The notes under the pieces were generated by a model. That model searched no databases. It was given only the letters and a program-made list of their open reading frames with translations, and was not told where the DNA came from. From Lonicera japonica (lineage: Eukaryota > Streptophyta > Magnoliopsida > Dipsacales > Caprifoliaceae): a stretch of 64,000 nucleotides of DNA. Shown here one piece after another: positions 19,730-32,950 of the stretch; position 1 is the first letter of the stretch, and each line of letters starts with the position of its first letter. The DNA lies in assembly GCA_021464415.1 (NCBI GenBank), contig CM038470.1, positions 25,383,601-25,447,600 of the forward strand, read 5' to 3'. A program made the position numbers and the translations under genes.

Positions 19730-22700
19730 ATGTCGAATCAAATGCATTCCCCCGGGAATAAATCCGAGGAAACAATAGTTTGTTATGCACCGACGATGAT
19801 AACAACCAACGGAATTTGGCAGGGCGATAATCCTTTGGATTATTCTTTGCCTCTCTTCATATTACAATTAACGATGGTCGTCGTTATCACTCGTATTCTT
19901 GTTTTCATCCTGAAACCATTCCGTCAACCTCGCGTTATATCTGAAATTCTTGTAAGTATTTTATTTTCCGTCCAAACACAAAAAATGTTGTAAAATTGAA
20001 CATTTTATTTTGTTTCAAATGCCAAATAAAAAACTTTGTTTTGTTTTGCTTGTTATATATAATTATATTTAAATATCATAAAAGTAGCTTAAATTAAACA
20101 AAAATAATTTGAATTTAATCCTTTCACGTCCCATTGAAACGTGAAAGTTAAAATTCTCATAACTTTTTCACATGCTACATCTATCGCCTAAGAAGTTATA
20201 ATTTTACAAGAGCAATATTTTTATAGATGTAAGTGCATTGCTCTACGAATAGCCATAGTTTCTTTGAGAATATATTTACCCCATACGATTTTCTAATTAT
20301 TATTCCTTTTCTTAGCTAGTAATAAACTAAAAAGTCTGCTCAAATTATCACAGGGTGGAGTGATTTTGGGTCCATCAGTGTTAGGCCAAAACATGAAATT
20401 TGCAAACACAATTTTCCCCCTACGAAGTGTAATGGTGCTTGAAACAATGGCAAATTTAGGTCTCCTCTACTTCCTCTTTCTTGTTGGCGTCGAAATGGAC
20501 CTCGCTGTAATCCGCCGAACCGGGAAAAAGGCCTTTATAATAGCAGTCGCGGGCATGATCCTCCCGTTCCTCATAGGCGTCTCATTTTCCTTTACACTAC
20601 ACAACAAATCCCAATACGTAAAACTCGGCACCTTCATCCTGTTCCTCGGAGTTGCTCTATCAGTCACCGCATTCCCGGTCCTCGCCCGAATCCTTGCCGA
20701 GCTAAAGCTCCTCAATACTGAAATTGGCCGAATCGCCATGTCATCGGCCTTGATCAATGATATGTGCGCGTGGATTTTATTAGCCTTCGCTATTGCACTG
20801 GCTGAGAACGAGACAATGTCATTAGCCTCTCTATGGGTCATACTGTCGAGTGCAGCATTTGTAGTGTTCTGTATATTCGCGGTCCGTCCAGTGATCATAT
20901 GGATGATAAGAAAGACCCCAGAGGGGGAAAACGTCAGCGAGTTCTACATCTGTCTAATCCTCGCAGGTGTTATGATCTCTGGCTTCATCACTGATGCGAT
21001 CGGTACCCACTCGGTTTTCGGGGCATTTGTGTTTGGTCTAGTGATACCAAATGGACCATTGGGCGTCACACTAATTGAGAGGCTAGAGGATTTTGTTTCA
21101 GGGTTATTGTTGCCTTTGTTTTTTGCAATTAGTGGGCTTAAAACAAAGATTGGGGCTATAAAAGGGGCAGCAACTTGGGGGATATTGGCTTTGGTTATTG
21201 TACTTGCATTGGCTGGGAAAGTTGCTGGGACTCTACTTGTTGCAGTGTACTATCAAATGCCACTTTATGAAGGGGTTACACTTGGTTTGCTTATGAACAC
21301 AAAAGGGCTTGTGGAGATGATTGTTCTCAATGTTGGTAAGGACCAAAAGGTACTTACTCTCTTAACGAATATGCAAATTTTAATATCCCTTTCCTTTTCT
21401 AAAAAGTTCTATAGCAGTTAAAACTACTCCCTCGGATATTTAATTGTTGCAATGTCATATTTTTTAAAAGTTCAATAATTGTTGTAAATTATAAACAAAT
21501 ATTTCTGTAATGTAATGATGGTTAAATGTTAAATTCGTTTTAACCTGTACGTGAGCCAAAACTAAACTTTCCTTGTAATAAATGTGACCGCTGTGAAATT
21601 AAGAAATTATTTTTCGTGCTTGAAAACTGAAAATAATAGTTATACTTTTACTACCCCCAGTTGACCAAATATCATTTATAGTTGTTCATTCCAATGCAAT
21701 TTGATGAAGCAATTCTCACAAAAAAGCCTAATTCATAAACTTCAGTAAAACAAATTTGTGTGCAGGGATGCAGCATTTAACTCAGCTCATAAGGTTGTTC
21801 CAATACATAAATGGTGTCTTTATACGTATTACGTGTATTGAATATGTTCTCTTGTGTGTAGGTATTAGATGACAAGTCATTTGCAATAATGGTAATAGTC
21901 GCGGTAGTAATGACTTCCGTCATAACCCCAATCGTCACCTCCATTTACAAACCAACCCGCAAGTTCGCCCCATACAAACGCCGCACAGTCCAACGGACCA
22001 AACCTGACTCTGAATTCCGTATCCTTGTATGCATCCACACTCCTCGAAACGTGCCCACAATCATCAATCTCCTCGAAGCAACCTACCCGACCCGAAAATC
22101 CCCAATCTGCATTTACGTCCTTCACCTTGTTGAACTAACTGGCCGGGCCTCCGCAATGCTAATAGTCCACAATACGCGGAGCTCCGGTCGACAGGCAGTA
22201 AATCGGACCCAAGCCCAATCCGACCATATAATAAATGCCTTCGAGAACTTCGAAGCACACGCAGGTGCTGTGTCCGTACAACCATTAACGGCCATATCCC
22301 CATACGGCACAATGCACGAGGATATTTGTGGGGTGGCAGAGGATAAGAGGGTGGCTTTGATAATTGTGCCGTTTCATAAGCAACAGACAGTGGACGGTGG
22401 GATGGAAGCAATGAATCCGGCTTACCGTACGATTAACCAGAACGTGTTAGCACATGCACCTTGCTCGATTGGGATTTTGGTGGATCGGGGGTTGAGTGGG
22501 TCCACACGGCTGGCGGCTAATCAGGTTTCGCATCATATTGCGGTGCTTTTTTTTGGCGGGCCTGACGACAGGGAGGCATTGGCTTATGCTTGGAGGATGT
22601 CAGACCATCCGGCTAATAATCTCACTGTCATGAGATTTATTTCAGGTACTTACATTATATTCATGTCGTGTTAAATTTTTTACAATTCAAAACTTTTACA

Positions 22701-23762
22701 AAAACTTCACTTTAGTACATGTGATGTGTCAAAATTTTCTTTTTGCACTTGCACATTGCTTAAATTTCTTAACGAACTGAAACTTATGAGTTGAATTAAA
22801 TAGCTTAAAGTCATCTCATACGGCTCCTCCTTCAATTCTTTCGAAGGATGATGGGAATGTGTAACTTGAACTATTGATTGGTCTGTGCAGATTTATGCCT
22901 TTCTCTATCTGCCACATTGGAATTCACAACCAAATATGTCTTTGTTCCAACCACCGCAAGGAATTCGTTCAACGTTATAAGAAATAGAGAGGGTTAAGAT
23001 AACGAGACTTGTGGGAAAATGAAGAGGAATAAAGAACCTTATTAGGCTTAGGCTTACATGAGGAACTCAAATGACGAATTCAAGATAATCTAAGTCAATT
23101 TAGTACGAGTATCCTTTGTCCTCGTAATAAAGAGGTGCTGGTGTCGGGTTCTTTTCATTCATGAATGGGATGATTAACCCATACATTATAGTTAAAATAT
23201 CTACTTGTAATTGATTTGTATATGAGTTATCATGTCGCGTCCACTTTTGTCTTCCATTCCAGGCATGGAGCTATCGTCAGAAAATAGCCAGCACATGCAT
23301 GACCCCACCGTACTAACTGTGGTGACAGATGGTGATCGAGAGAAGCAACAAGACGAGGACTACATAAACGAATTCAGAGCAAGAACGGCAAATAACGAAT
23401 GGATCATTTACACGGAAAAAATTGTGAACAATGGGGAAGAAACAGTGGCAGCAATTAGGTCAATTGATAACATACATGACCTTTTTATAGTGGGGAGAGG
23501 GCAAGGGATGATATCCCCGTTGACGGCTGGCCTTACCGATTGGAGTGAGTGCCCGGAGCTCGGTGCTATCGGGGATTTATTAGCATCATCCGATTTCGCA
23601 TCAATGGTATCAGTGCTGGTGATCCAGCAACATGTGGAGTCCGAAGTGGTCCATGGGGAAGCAGTAGGGTCACCAAATGGTAACGTTCAAAACGGGGAAC
23701 AAAGTAATAGTTATTTAATGAACCGCCGGCCGATGGCAAGGGCTGCCGGTAGCTTACCCTAA
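19730..23762 (+). CDS. cation/H+ antiporter of the CHX family, CHX15-like
   Basis: Four exons: 19730-19951, 20354-21349, 21862-22645 and 23263-23762. Introns are GT-AG (phases 0, 0, 1), and the total is 833 aa against about 800-850 for plant CHX proteins. The N-terminal half is a multi-pass Na/H exchanger domain: NPLDYSLPLFILQL and FRQPRVISEIL at the exon 1/2 junction, then GGVILGPSVLG, the conserved ND pair in ALINDMCAW, GTHSVFGAFVFG and MNTKGLVEMIVLN. Exons 3 and 4 encode the hydrophilic C-terminal domain (IRILVCIHTPRN-like start, APCSIGILVDRG, FGGPDDREALAYAWRM, DLFIVGRGQGM). Plant CHX proteins exchange K+ for H+ in endomembranes or plasma membrane for pH and K+ homeostasis. The N-terminal WQGDNPLDYSLPLF favours the CHX15 subgroup. 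No lesions seen. Confidence 0.92.
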
Positions 23763-24350
23763 GTAGAAAATATTATCTTACTTGCTAATTTTCTTTCTGT
23801 AGTGTATGGGTAATGTTAATGGGAAAAACTCCACAAACACATACTTAAAAGTTAATACAGTTGAAAAGTCGGAATTCACTTGTAAATTTTTGTATTAGTT
23901 TTATATGTTTTGTCAAATATTGTGGAATAACTTCTTAGAATCTCTGTCTTCCTAGTATTATTAATTTTGTATTATCATTCTTTTTTAAGTATCATTCTTT
24001 TTCAAGTCACGAAACCCTTACATTTACGAATTATGTAACTTTTCCACTTCAATCTAATGAGAGCACTCCAAAATTCAACACAAATGTCCAAAAATATACA
24101 TCAAAAGTGTCACCAAAGATTGAAATGCAAGAGACTCAATTGAAGTTCTAGTAGCCATACCTTTTTACAAATCGAGAATTATTCAAATTATTAAATGTGG
24201 TAAAGAACTGCACACTTAGTGATAAAATACTCAACATCACACTAGTACTTTCAACTCCCAGCTCTTATCATGCGATAGTTTCTCTCTCATCAGACAATAA
24301 GAGAGTTAAATTAAAGACACAGTTACAAATACAACTGTCGTATTGATTAT
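23763..24350. other. convergent 3' regions of the CHX and HyPRP genes
   Basis: The CHX stop (+) and HyPRP stop (-) face each other. The interval is AT-rich and shows no gene or repeat. Confidence 0.5.
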
Positions 24351-24731
24351 TTATGCGCACTGAAAGCCAGAGGGGACTTTCTTGTCGCAATAATTCAACA
24401 ACAAGCTCAAAGAAACAGGAACATTAAGGTTAATGCCCAACACCTTAGCCTTAATGGCAGTGCACAGGCACAAGGCGGCTTCAAGGTCCGCAAGACCCTC
24501 AATGAGGCTGCAGCATGGAGTCTTTGCCGGAGTTCCGACCACTAGGTGCACCAAGTCGCCTAACAGGTTAGCACATGCGCCCAATTTTAGGGTGTCTTTA
24601 GGACATGTGGCCTTCTTGTGGTGGTGGTGAGGGGTTTTAGGTGGTGGACATGTTGTAGAGGTGACCAAAGTGAAGAAGAGGAAGTTGAGGGACAGGAGAA
24701 GGGCAATTGATGAAAAAGCCTTTGAAGCCAT
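24351..24731 (-). CDS. hybrid proline-rich / 8-cysteine-motif protein (DC2.15/pEARLI1-like)
   Basis: An intronless ORF of 126 aa. Residues 1-25 form a signal peptide ([20 protein letters not shown] then VTS), so the product is secreted to the cell wall. A short Pro/His linker ([13 protein letters not shown]) takes the place of the long Pro-rich region found in larger family members. The C-terminal 8-cysteine domain has Cys at 43, 53, 73, 74, 88, 90, 115 and 125 (C-x9-C-x19-CC-x13-C-x-C-x24-C-x9-C), with [10 protein letters not shown] and [12 protein letters not shown] typical of the pEARLI1/DC2.15 branch of the lipid-transfer superfamily. One extra Cys lies at 28. The fold is expected to bind hydrophobic ligands. 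A TATA box lies about 100 bases upstream. Confidence 0.95.
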   Translation of the reverse strand: MASKAFSSIALLLSLNFLFFTLVTSTTCPPPKTPHHHHKKATCPKDTLKLGACANLLGDLVHLVVGTPAKTPCCSLIEGLADLEAALCLCTAIKAKVLGINLNVPVSLSLLLNYCDKKVPSGFQCA

Positions 24732-24831
24732 TTTTGCGAGAGTAATAATACCTGATGGGCTTTGAGAGGTTTTTATGATAGATGAGAGGGAGAAGAGTGT
24801 TTTGTGATGGAAATATTCAAGTGAGTCAGGA

Positions 24832-24839
24832 TTTTTATA
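24832..24839 (-). promoter_or_regulatory. TATA box of the HyPRP gene
   Basis: CTATAAAA on the minus strand about 100 bases before the ATG at 24731, at the usual distance for a plant promoter with a short 5' leader. Confidence 0.6.
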
Positions 24840-27800
24840 GATGGCGAAATTATTTCATTGTGTGTGTGCTCGTTAGTTGTATGAATTGTTTCATTTATTT
24901 GTTTCTAAACAACAAAATTATATACGGAGAAATGCTTAATACACAAAAAGATCCATAAAGAACTCCATAAACACACTTGCAGTGACTTAATTAAAATGAT
25001 GTCATTAGTGATGGGTCTCAGATGAGTCTATTTCTAGTGCGTGTATTTGTGAAGTTACTTTTTGCGGATCTTTTTCAAGTGTGTTTAGCATTTCTCTTAT
25101 TTTTGTCAATTTTTTTTACAAGTGTGCTCAGAGTTTTTAGCAGGTTTTTTTCGTTAGGGATTAATGGTTTAGGCCCCCTCCCATCTTGTGAAGTGTTAAG
25201 CAAGTTTGGGGCCTCTAATTTCAGACCCATTTATTTTTAATATAATAACTTGCTAGGGATCTTGGTTTTATAATTCCAAATACTTTATTCTAACTGGGTA
25301 AACTAGTCATCTCTTTGTACTTCTTTTAATTATTCACATCAAACTCTAGTAAAAGGTAATTTATAAATCAAACACATTTACATGGTTCATTTTGTAAATT
25401 GAACGAAAAACAAACAAGATTCTTTAGATTTTATTGCTCTTTTCTTGTTTTACTTTTATTAAAGAAAAAGTTATAGAGACCCATGTGCGTACTTTAAGTT
25501 AGACGTGGAATATTTAGAGAAGTTGTTGAAAGATAAGCATAAAGGATTTGCAAGTGTTTTGGAATTTTATGATTGTGATTAGTTGCCATTTTTCTCTCAC
25601 ATTCACATGGACTGAAGAAGGTATTGTCCCATTGATCTTGATTTATCACAGTTATTTTTGTTGTTAAAATTGTAGAAATTTTGTTATAACCAAGTTAATA
25701 TAGACCTTAAGTGCACGTCAATTAGTAATTTATGGTTCAAATCTGGGCCAAAAAAAAAGTATCGTTATAAATTGTAATCTTTTCTTTTGGTCCATTTTTC
25801 TTTTAATGACATAATTGATGTACCATATTTATATTGAATATCGATTAGATTTTATTTATTTTTACTCTATCACAAAGGTATCCCCACATAATGGTGCAGT
25901 TGCCATAGCTACTGATACTGCCTGTGAGACTAATCCTCTGCTGCTATGACTGGCCACCGCATACTACAGTGACGAAAATCCCACCGAAACGGGCAAGATT
26001 TTTTACATAGTTTGTGCATTGGCTAGTAGTAAACATTGTATGTATTTTATCCATAATAAATCCGTTTTAGTTACCAATATATTGAGAATACGTCAAATCC
26101 TCTTGGGTGTGTCTACATAAGAATAAGAATTATGGAAGCTCCACTTTCCAAGATATCTTCAGGGTTTTGGCCTGAGGTTGTTTGGATTTTTGTGATGAAG
26201 AATAAAGTGGCCAGCGTATGTACTAACACAAGCCTAGTGAGGTCAGAAATAGCTTCAAGGAAGCTTCAAAGAGTACCTCCTTTCAATGGAAATGAAAACC
26301 ACTAATCCCGTGGTGGGGCTCTACATGGTTGTACCAATTGGGCTCTAATGGATCCAATATTGTCCACAACGTTGCTTCTTACTCTAGTACTATTAATAAA
26401 CATGCACAGGGTTCGATTATTCTCATTCCAATTAATTAGTACTTCGAAACCCGTCATCCCTAAAGATACACAAGAAAGATCTAGTCATCGTATTGGAATG
26501 TTAGAGTACTCAATTAGAGTAGAGTTCCAATTTCTTTTCTGGGACATTTCAACAAAGAGCCTTGTTTTTTTTTTTTTTTAACATAATCAATTTGGACTTT
26601 TAATGTAAGTCAGATGGAGTACTGTTTTATCATACACACGCTATACTCATGACTCACATATAAGACTCAAGATATAATTTTTTTCTTTTTTTATACAAAT
26701 AGTACATGGATAGAAATAGGTTTGATAAAGACGAGGAAGGGGTGCCGTGGTTTGAATGTGATACCTTAAGGGCATACTTTATCACCTTACTAGTCCACCA
26801 GATCTAAATTATTTAAAATGAAAAAGTGATTTGATGGGAAGAAACCATTCTAACATTGCTTAGGCAAGGATTCGGTTCAAGCTCCTATATTTATGGTGTA
26901 TATTCAAGTGAAAAATTAATAGAGGTGAAATATATGGCTTACAACTGAAATTGTAGAGGCAAGTTCGAAGTGTTTATCCGGAAAGACATGAGATGTACGC
27001 CTCAACTTTTGAAAAAGTACCACACCATTGTTCTGTTGCAACATAGTGCGACAATTTATAATGATCTCATTCACAATTTGCCGTACTACTAAGTTTTTTG
27101 TTCCTCTCAAGGAACAAAACGTGTTTTAAACGTGCAAGGCAAGTTCGAAGCATTTAACCAAAGTGAGGTGAGTTGTAAGCCTCAACTTTCCTATGAGTAC
27201 CATACCATTGTTTCGTTGCAACGTAGTATGATAATGTACCATTTCTCTCATTCTCTCAATCCAACAGTTGAATAGATGCAGGTACGAATTGCATCTTTGC
27301 TTCATTTCTTTTCGTTCTTTTTATGACAAAAAAAAAAAGAAAAGAAAAAGAAAAATCACACATTACTAAGCTATTCTAAGAGGACCAACTTTTGAAACTC
27401 AAAGAAGTAAGTCAAATTATGCGTCATAAGTTCATTAGTTGATAGGTGGGACGCACACTCTTATCATGTGCTGGTGTTTCACAATCGTGAATCACAATCC
27501 AAGTCCCTTTAAAATTATTGAAACATGCTTGGCATTGATGTTTTAATATGAACCCACTAATTACACCAATCTACTCAAGTGAGTGCAAATGTGTTTTAGA
27601 TTATTGTTTTGTTGAGTATTTTGAATATTTTAGCATTTCTCTTTAGAACAGTAGGAATAAATAATGTAAAGAAAGGATACTCCATCCTTACCAAATGAGA
27701 AGTCAATGTCTTCAAACGTTTTTAAGGATATACTAATTTCAACGTGATCGGTGGTTAAGAACAGAACATAAAATAAATTGAATTTAGGGTTTAGTTCATT

Positions 27801-29018
27801 TGTAGCAAACAAGATGAAATTGAACAATAAACTGTAAGGTCATCTGCACCAGCAAAGTGAATAGTGTAGATTTAACATTTTTCTTGCTCCGCTGCAACTT
27901 AAACAAAAGTTAATAGCGTAAATGTTAAAGCTAAGTTAAAATTAATTCCCGACAATTATTTATTCTAGGTCCTGTGTCATTCAAGTAAAAAAAATTCGTT
28001 TGGGCAACCCAAGGCATGCCTTTTAAATTAAAGCAAGGCTTTTGCTAGGGGACATCATTTGGGGCGACACAATATGTATGGTCCAAATGGACTTATATAT
28101 TTTTGCGGTGTCTTAAAATTGATAGACTAAATACTCATTTTTACACTACTTTTTAGGCTTTACCGGTGGAGATGGCCCAGATATATACTCTCATATATAA
28201 CTTTAGATTTAAAGGTTTGAGGAAACAGAACGGTGGCTTACAGGTTTGTCTGGGACGATGTGTTTGCCGACGGAGAGGCCCGTGCCGTTTTCGGCCATGT
28301 TCTGATAGGCAACATTGGGCAACATTGCTCAGTCTTCTCCCAATTTTTGCCTATCCGATTCTCCTAAGGACATCTAACGACGCCGTGTCCTAATTGGAAA
28401 TGAAATTATATTCAGAATCAACAAAAGTCAATAGTTTCTAAGTGGCATTAATGCGGATGTCAATATCCGGTTTAAAGTTTGTGCATGTTTCTTCTAAAAT
28501 ATATTAATAATTTTATTTTGTTAGTTGACAAAAATTTAATTGGTGCATTTTCAATTACATGATTTTTCCATTTCATGTACAGGTTCAAATCATCGGAAAC
28601 TTGTTTCTCGCCCCTTGTAATTGACCATCATGTATACTGTTTGAAAAAAAAAATTGAAAATTCTTCCCAAATCTCTTACAGACTCAAATGTTAGATCTCT
28701 TAAGTCCAAATGAACAGCTCTCCCAATTAGACTAGTTCAATAACTTCAATTTACTCAATTTCGAACTACATGTGTGCTCCTTAATTTTATATTATATCTT
28801 AACCTATTTTTTAAGTTAAAATTACACACATCTCAATTCAAATTTTTACAAAATTTTATTAATATAAGATAATCCATATTACCGTATGTTTTTAAATTTG
28901 TATATTATTATTATTATTATTATTATTATAACAATACTTACTTTAACAAATAGACGATGTTAATATAACTCCGCTAACGTAATTTGTGAAGTGCCTCCTT
29001 TTCAAAAGTTATCGTACA
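24840..29018. other. intergenic region
   Basis: AT-rich DNA with only short ORFs lacking recognisable domains. Homopolymer tracts occur near 26565 and 27330. The one structured part is the duplication at 26952-27256. Confidence 0.4.
26952..27256. repeat. diverged tandem duplication, about 180-bp period
   Basis: A segment starting AGGCAAGTTCGAAG at about 26956 recurs at about 27136, followed in both by GCCTCAACTTT, GTACCA and CCATTGTT plus GTTGCAAC. The copies differ at many sites. Origin unknown. Confidence 0.6.
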
Positions 29019-29027
29019 TATGCAATA

Positions 29028-30217
29028 AAGTTATTTACAAAAATCACCCTTAAAGTTTACCTCTTATCTCACTTTGGCCCACGAAGTTCAAAAATACATA
29101 AGTTCATATATGAAGTTTCACATATGTCTCACTTTCCCTCATTTGTGGACGGACCGTCTAAAAATCTGACGGAATTAGTCATGTACAAGGCACAAAAGCG
29201 GGAAAAAACTCTTCTTCTTCTTCCTTTCCTTTTTCCCCTCCATCTTCTTTCCTTTTCTTCTTCTTCTTCTTTTAATTTTCTCTCCATCCATTAACACACA
29301 ACTCCATCTTCTTTCCTTTCTTCTTCTTCTCCCCCCTTTACTTCTACAAAAGAGTGTTTAGGGGGAATTGAAGAGAGAGGGAGAAAAAATGGGAAAGTGA
29401 AAACTTTTAAGAGAGAAAAGAAAGTAGCCTATATAACCCACTTTCTCTCTCTATAAATGGGTTCATAGGCATTGCAACAATCGGAGAATCAAAAACACAA
29501 AGCTGATGTAAATTTGTCTCTATCTCTTTGTACTTTTTGGTCATTACAAATAAAAAAAGTTAAAAAAAATTTCTAGGATTTTTTTTTATACATATACCCA
29601 TATCTAAATCAAAATTGATAGTTGCTTTGATCTATAAATGAAAACCCAAATTCAAAACCAATCTCAAGAGGTAAATCAAAATGTTGAAAACCAATCTAAA
29701 CATGAAATAAAAATCGAATTTGATCTAATTCGAACATATCCGTGGGTTTAACCTCCTTTGAACAAATTGATGGGCTTAGTGCCCTTTTTAGGGATAGATT
29801 CGTGAGTCTCTATTTAGAACAAATACCTTGGTTATGGCCAACAAGATTTGAAGCTCGAAGGAGCTTTGAAGAAGGAGTAAGCGGAAGGGGGAGTCTAGTA
29901 GGTTTAGGGTTTGGTAATTTGTAGAAGTAAAGGGGGAAGAAGAAGAAGAAGGGAAAGAAAATGGAGTTGTGTGTTAATGGAGGGGGAGAAAATTGAGGAG
30001 GAAGAAGAAGAAGAAGAAGAAGAATAGTGTTTTTCCGCTTTTACCCCTCATGTGCCTTGTACATGACTAATTTCGTCAGCTTTTAAGACGATCCGTCCAA
30101 AAATGGGAGAAAGTGAGATGCGGGTGAAACTTCATGTATGAACTTATCCATTTTTGAACTTCGTAGATCAAAGTGAGACAAGAGGTAAATTTTAGGGGTG
30201 ATTTTTGTAAATAGCTC
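29028..30217. mobile_element. non-autonomous Mutator-like element with long inverted repeats
   Basis: Arms at about 29028-29350 and 29920-30217 are inverted copies of each other (outer parts TTATTTACAAAAATCACC and GGTGATTTTTGTAAATA). The 1190-base element is flanked by a perfect 9-base direct repeat TATGCAATA at 29019-29027 and 30218-30226. A 9-bp duplication with roughly 300-bp TIRs is the Mutator signature. The interior (29351-29919) has no transposase. It has an ORF at 29742-29924 that I do not recognise. Long CTT/GAA tracts lie in both arms. Confidence 0.85.
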
Positions 30218-30226
30218 TATGCAATA

Positions 30227-32059
30227 CATATTTGTCATATTATTACTGCAATCGATGCTTTACTCGGTTTTGACCGTCTCTGCAAAAGCAATTTTACTGG
30301 TAATTCTACTTCTACTCTAACTCTTCCTTTCTAGTCCTTCAACCAAATTCATATATACATATTCCATATATATACACATAGGCACCACACCCATACACCC
30401 AATTTCCTCTTTTCCATTTTTCAATTGATTATATGGATGTTTGATTAAAATTTGAATTATATATATATATATATATGCATTTTTCTAGTTCGGTATATGC
30501 TTGCAATTTGAAATGTAGTTTTGGACTTTGGCACAAATGGTTTTAAACTAGGCGCTGTGTTTTATTACGTGTAAATGTTATGTTATGGATAAGAATAACC
30601 TAAGACTGTTTGTTTAAGTGACTACTTAAAGGAAAAGACCATGAGTTATTTTTATATTATTTTTTCATATTTTTAATGCAGACAAAACTACACACCAAAA
30701 AGTAGTGCAATTGATTAACATTACTTCTTACCAAACAATGTGCGATGCATGTGCTACTATGAGTGTAGATTGCTTAGTATCAAGGATTGGATTCCTGTGG
30801 TTAGCAAAAATTTTATGCAAAAAAAAAAAAAAAAAAGGTATGGGTAAAATAGACATTTCAAAAATATAGTGAAACTTCATTTAAGGTTGAAATGTCTCTT
30901 CTTTTTATAAGACATCAAACAAACAAACACGAACGATTTCATTTACGTTAGAAACTATTTAAATTGAAATCAGTTTCTATTGCATTGAGTTTTCAACAAA
31001 CCATACGTGTTCAATTAATACATTATATAAGGTAAGCATTAATTTGTTAAATTTGCGCTGTGATTCTGGAAATAGTAAGCTTTGATAACTACAGCCAGTG
31101 ACACATAGATAAATCAGTGGACCTGGAATCACTGCATTTCTAGGAAAATAGGTATCCTAGCTCTTATATAAGTGACGAAGTAGTTGTCACGAATCAGGTG
31201 ATATTTGGCTAATGGAAAATTCGTCACCCAATACTTTATGTGAAGGGGTATATGTTACGACTTTTACGATGACCAAAATTCCTCAACCATAGTTAAATGT
31301 GACCAATTTGTGCATTTTTTGGTGACTTTTGGTTATCACTTAAGCCCATTTTTCTTGTATTCAAATGATTTTCCTCTTGTTATCGAGACAAGTTATAAAA
31401 TTTAACATCCTTGATTGGCATTCCTTATCTAGTTTTATATATTTATCTTGTGTTGTCTTAAAATATGCTAATTTTATTGCCTAAGTAGCATAAAATTTTA
31501 TCAAATAATTAACAGCCAAAAAAAAAAAAAAAACAACAACAATATATAACTGCTGATAACATTACTTGAAAAGTCATTATTTGCTTAGGTGCATCTTCTA
31601 ACAGTGAACGAAAAACTAGTTGGTAGTACCAATAACATCCCAAATTGAACAGAACATGTTCTATGTTCATTAAAAATCCCAATTTGTAATCACGAAACAT
31701 TAATTTGATTTACTTGGGTTGAGAATGCCTCAAGTTTTAGAATTATTGTACTCTTGAATCCCTTATTTTCTTTTATTTGTAGTTGTACCATGTTTAAATT
31801 TCGGCCCCTTGTTGGTCCGCTCGTGGCTGGGAAATGGCATACAGCGGCCATTTGTTTGTTCTCTAGCTGTAAATCTATTGCCTGTCCAAACATTAATGTA
31901 TCATGTATGCTGAATTTAAGTAACAAATTTAAATTTTATCTGAAAATTATTGACTTTTCGCACTTATTTTTTTGTTTTTCTCTTTCCCAATACGACTTTC
32001 AGGTCTAGAACTAGAAAAGGAATTCAAGTAAATACCACATGCACTGCTGCACATTTGCC
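30227..32059. other. intergenic region
   Basis: AT-rich. Poly-A tracts near 30820 and 31515 could mark old retroposon ends, but no coding body is recognisable next to them. Confidence 0.4.
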
Positions 32060-32950
32060 CGTATTTTTCAGACAGTACCACCCTTAATGCTTTGCTCTGT
32101 TTGATCTAGCTTGTACAAATAGGACCCCAGAGGTTTAATTGCCTGGGCCAGTCTCCTATCCCTCTCTTGCTTAAATTCACTGCTGTTTATACAATAGACA
32201 TAAACAAAGGGAGAAAGTACGAGACTAATAGTCTTAATAATTGATATGTTTAGCATTGTGTATCAGTATTCCTGTTCATAATGGAGTGTCCCTCGAGCTA
32301 TTTCATCAGCTGCAATTTGCAAATGCCTCCTTGAACTGTTAAGTTTGTCAAGAACTCCTTCGACGAGTTCTTCTCCAATTTGTTCTTCCGTATGCATTTT
32401 CCCCCTGCTTGTAGCTGAAAAGGGACAGATACACAAACTTGGGTTGCAACTTCTTTCGTTTTTGTATAGAGTTACATGGTTGCAACTTTATGAAACCAAT
32501 GCAATAGTTCAGCAGTTTCTTGCAATCTATACACAGATTTTATCTAAAGAGTCAATGGACACAGCTAAAGACTATACGTAGAAGTATAGCTGTCATATCG
32601 CGGTCCAACCCAGTAAAATATTGTCCACTTTGAAGTCAAGACGCATGCAGCTACTGCAAGCACATTGGGGCATATATAGCAATCTGTCCACAATGGATCG
32701 TTACAATACATAATGTTTTCAGTATAATTGATGCATTGTTGTGTTTAACATTGTACTAGAGCATCATTAACAGGTTAATGTCTGCATCATTAATAGGTGA
32801 TTTTCCATGAAGCAATCAAAAATCGTAATTCCACCTTCATCAGTTGGAAGGGGGAGAGAATGACTATATACTGCACGGGACTCATCGGCCTCACATAGCA
32901 CGAGCTTCTGCTCAGGTGTGATTTCCAGCTTTGGGATGTTATTCATCCAT
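32060..32950 (-). other. unidentified exon-like fragments
   Basis: On the minus strand three stretches read like protein but not as one ORF. They are about 32940-32810 (IPKLEITPEQKLVLCEADES, then AVYSHSLPLPTDEGGI), 32391-32270 (IGEELVEGVLDKLNSSRR, ADEIARGTLHYE) and 32170-32085 (ERDRRLAQAIKPLGSYLYKL). The second is preceded by a good acceptor (CCCTTTTCAG). I do not recognise the protein, and no start, stop or full splice chain can be assigned. It could be a decayed gene or a real gene with many small exons. Confidence 0.3.

Noticed and set aside
20467..20898. Minus-strand ORF of 143 aa
   Set aside because: Antisense shadow of CHX exon 2, whose plus-strand reading is a clear antiporter domain.
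22064..22411. Minus-strand ORF of 115 aa
   Set aside because: Antisense shadow of CHX exon 3.
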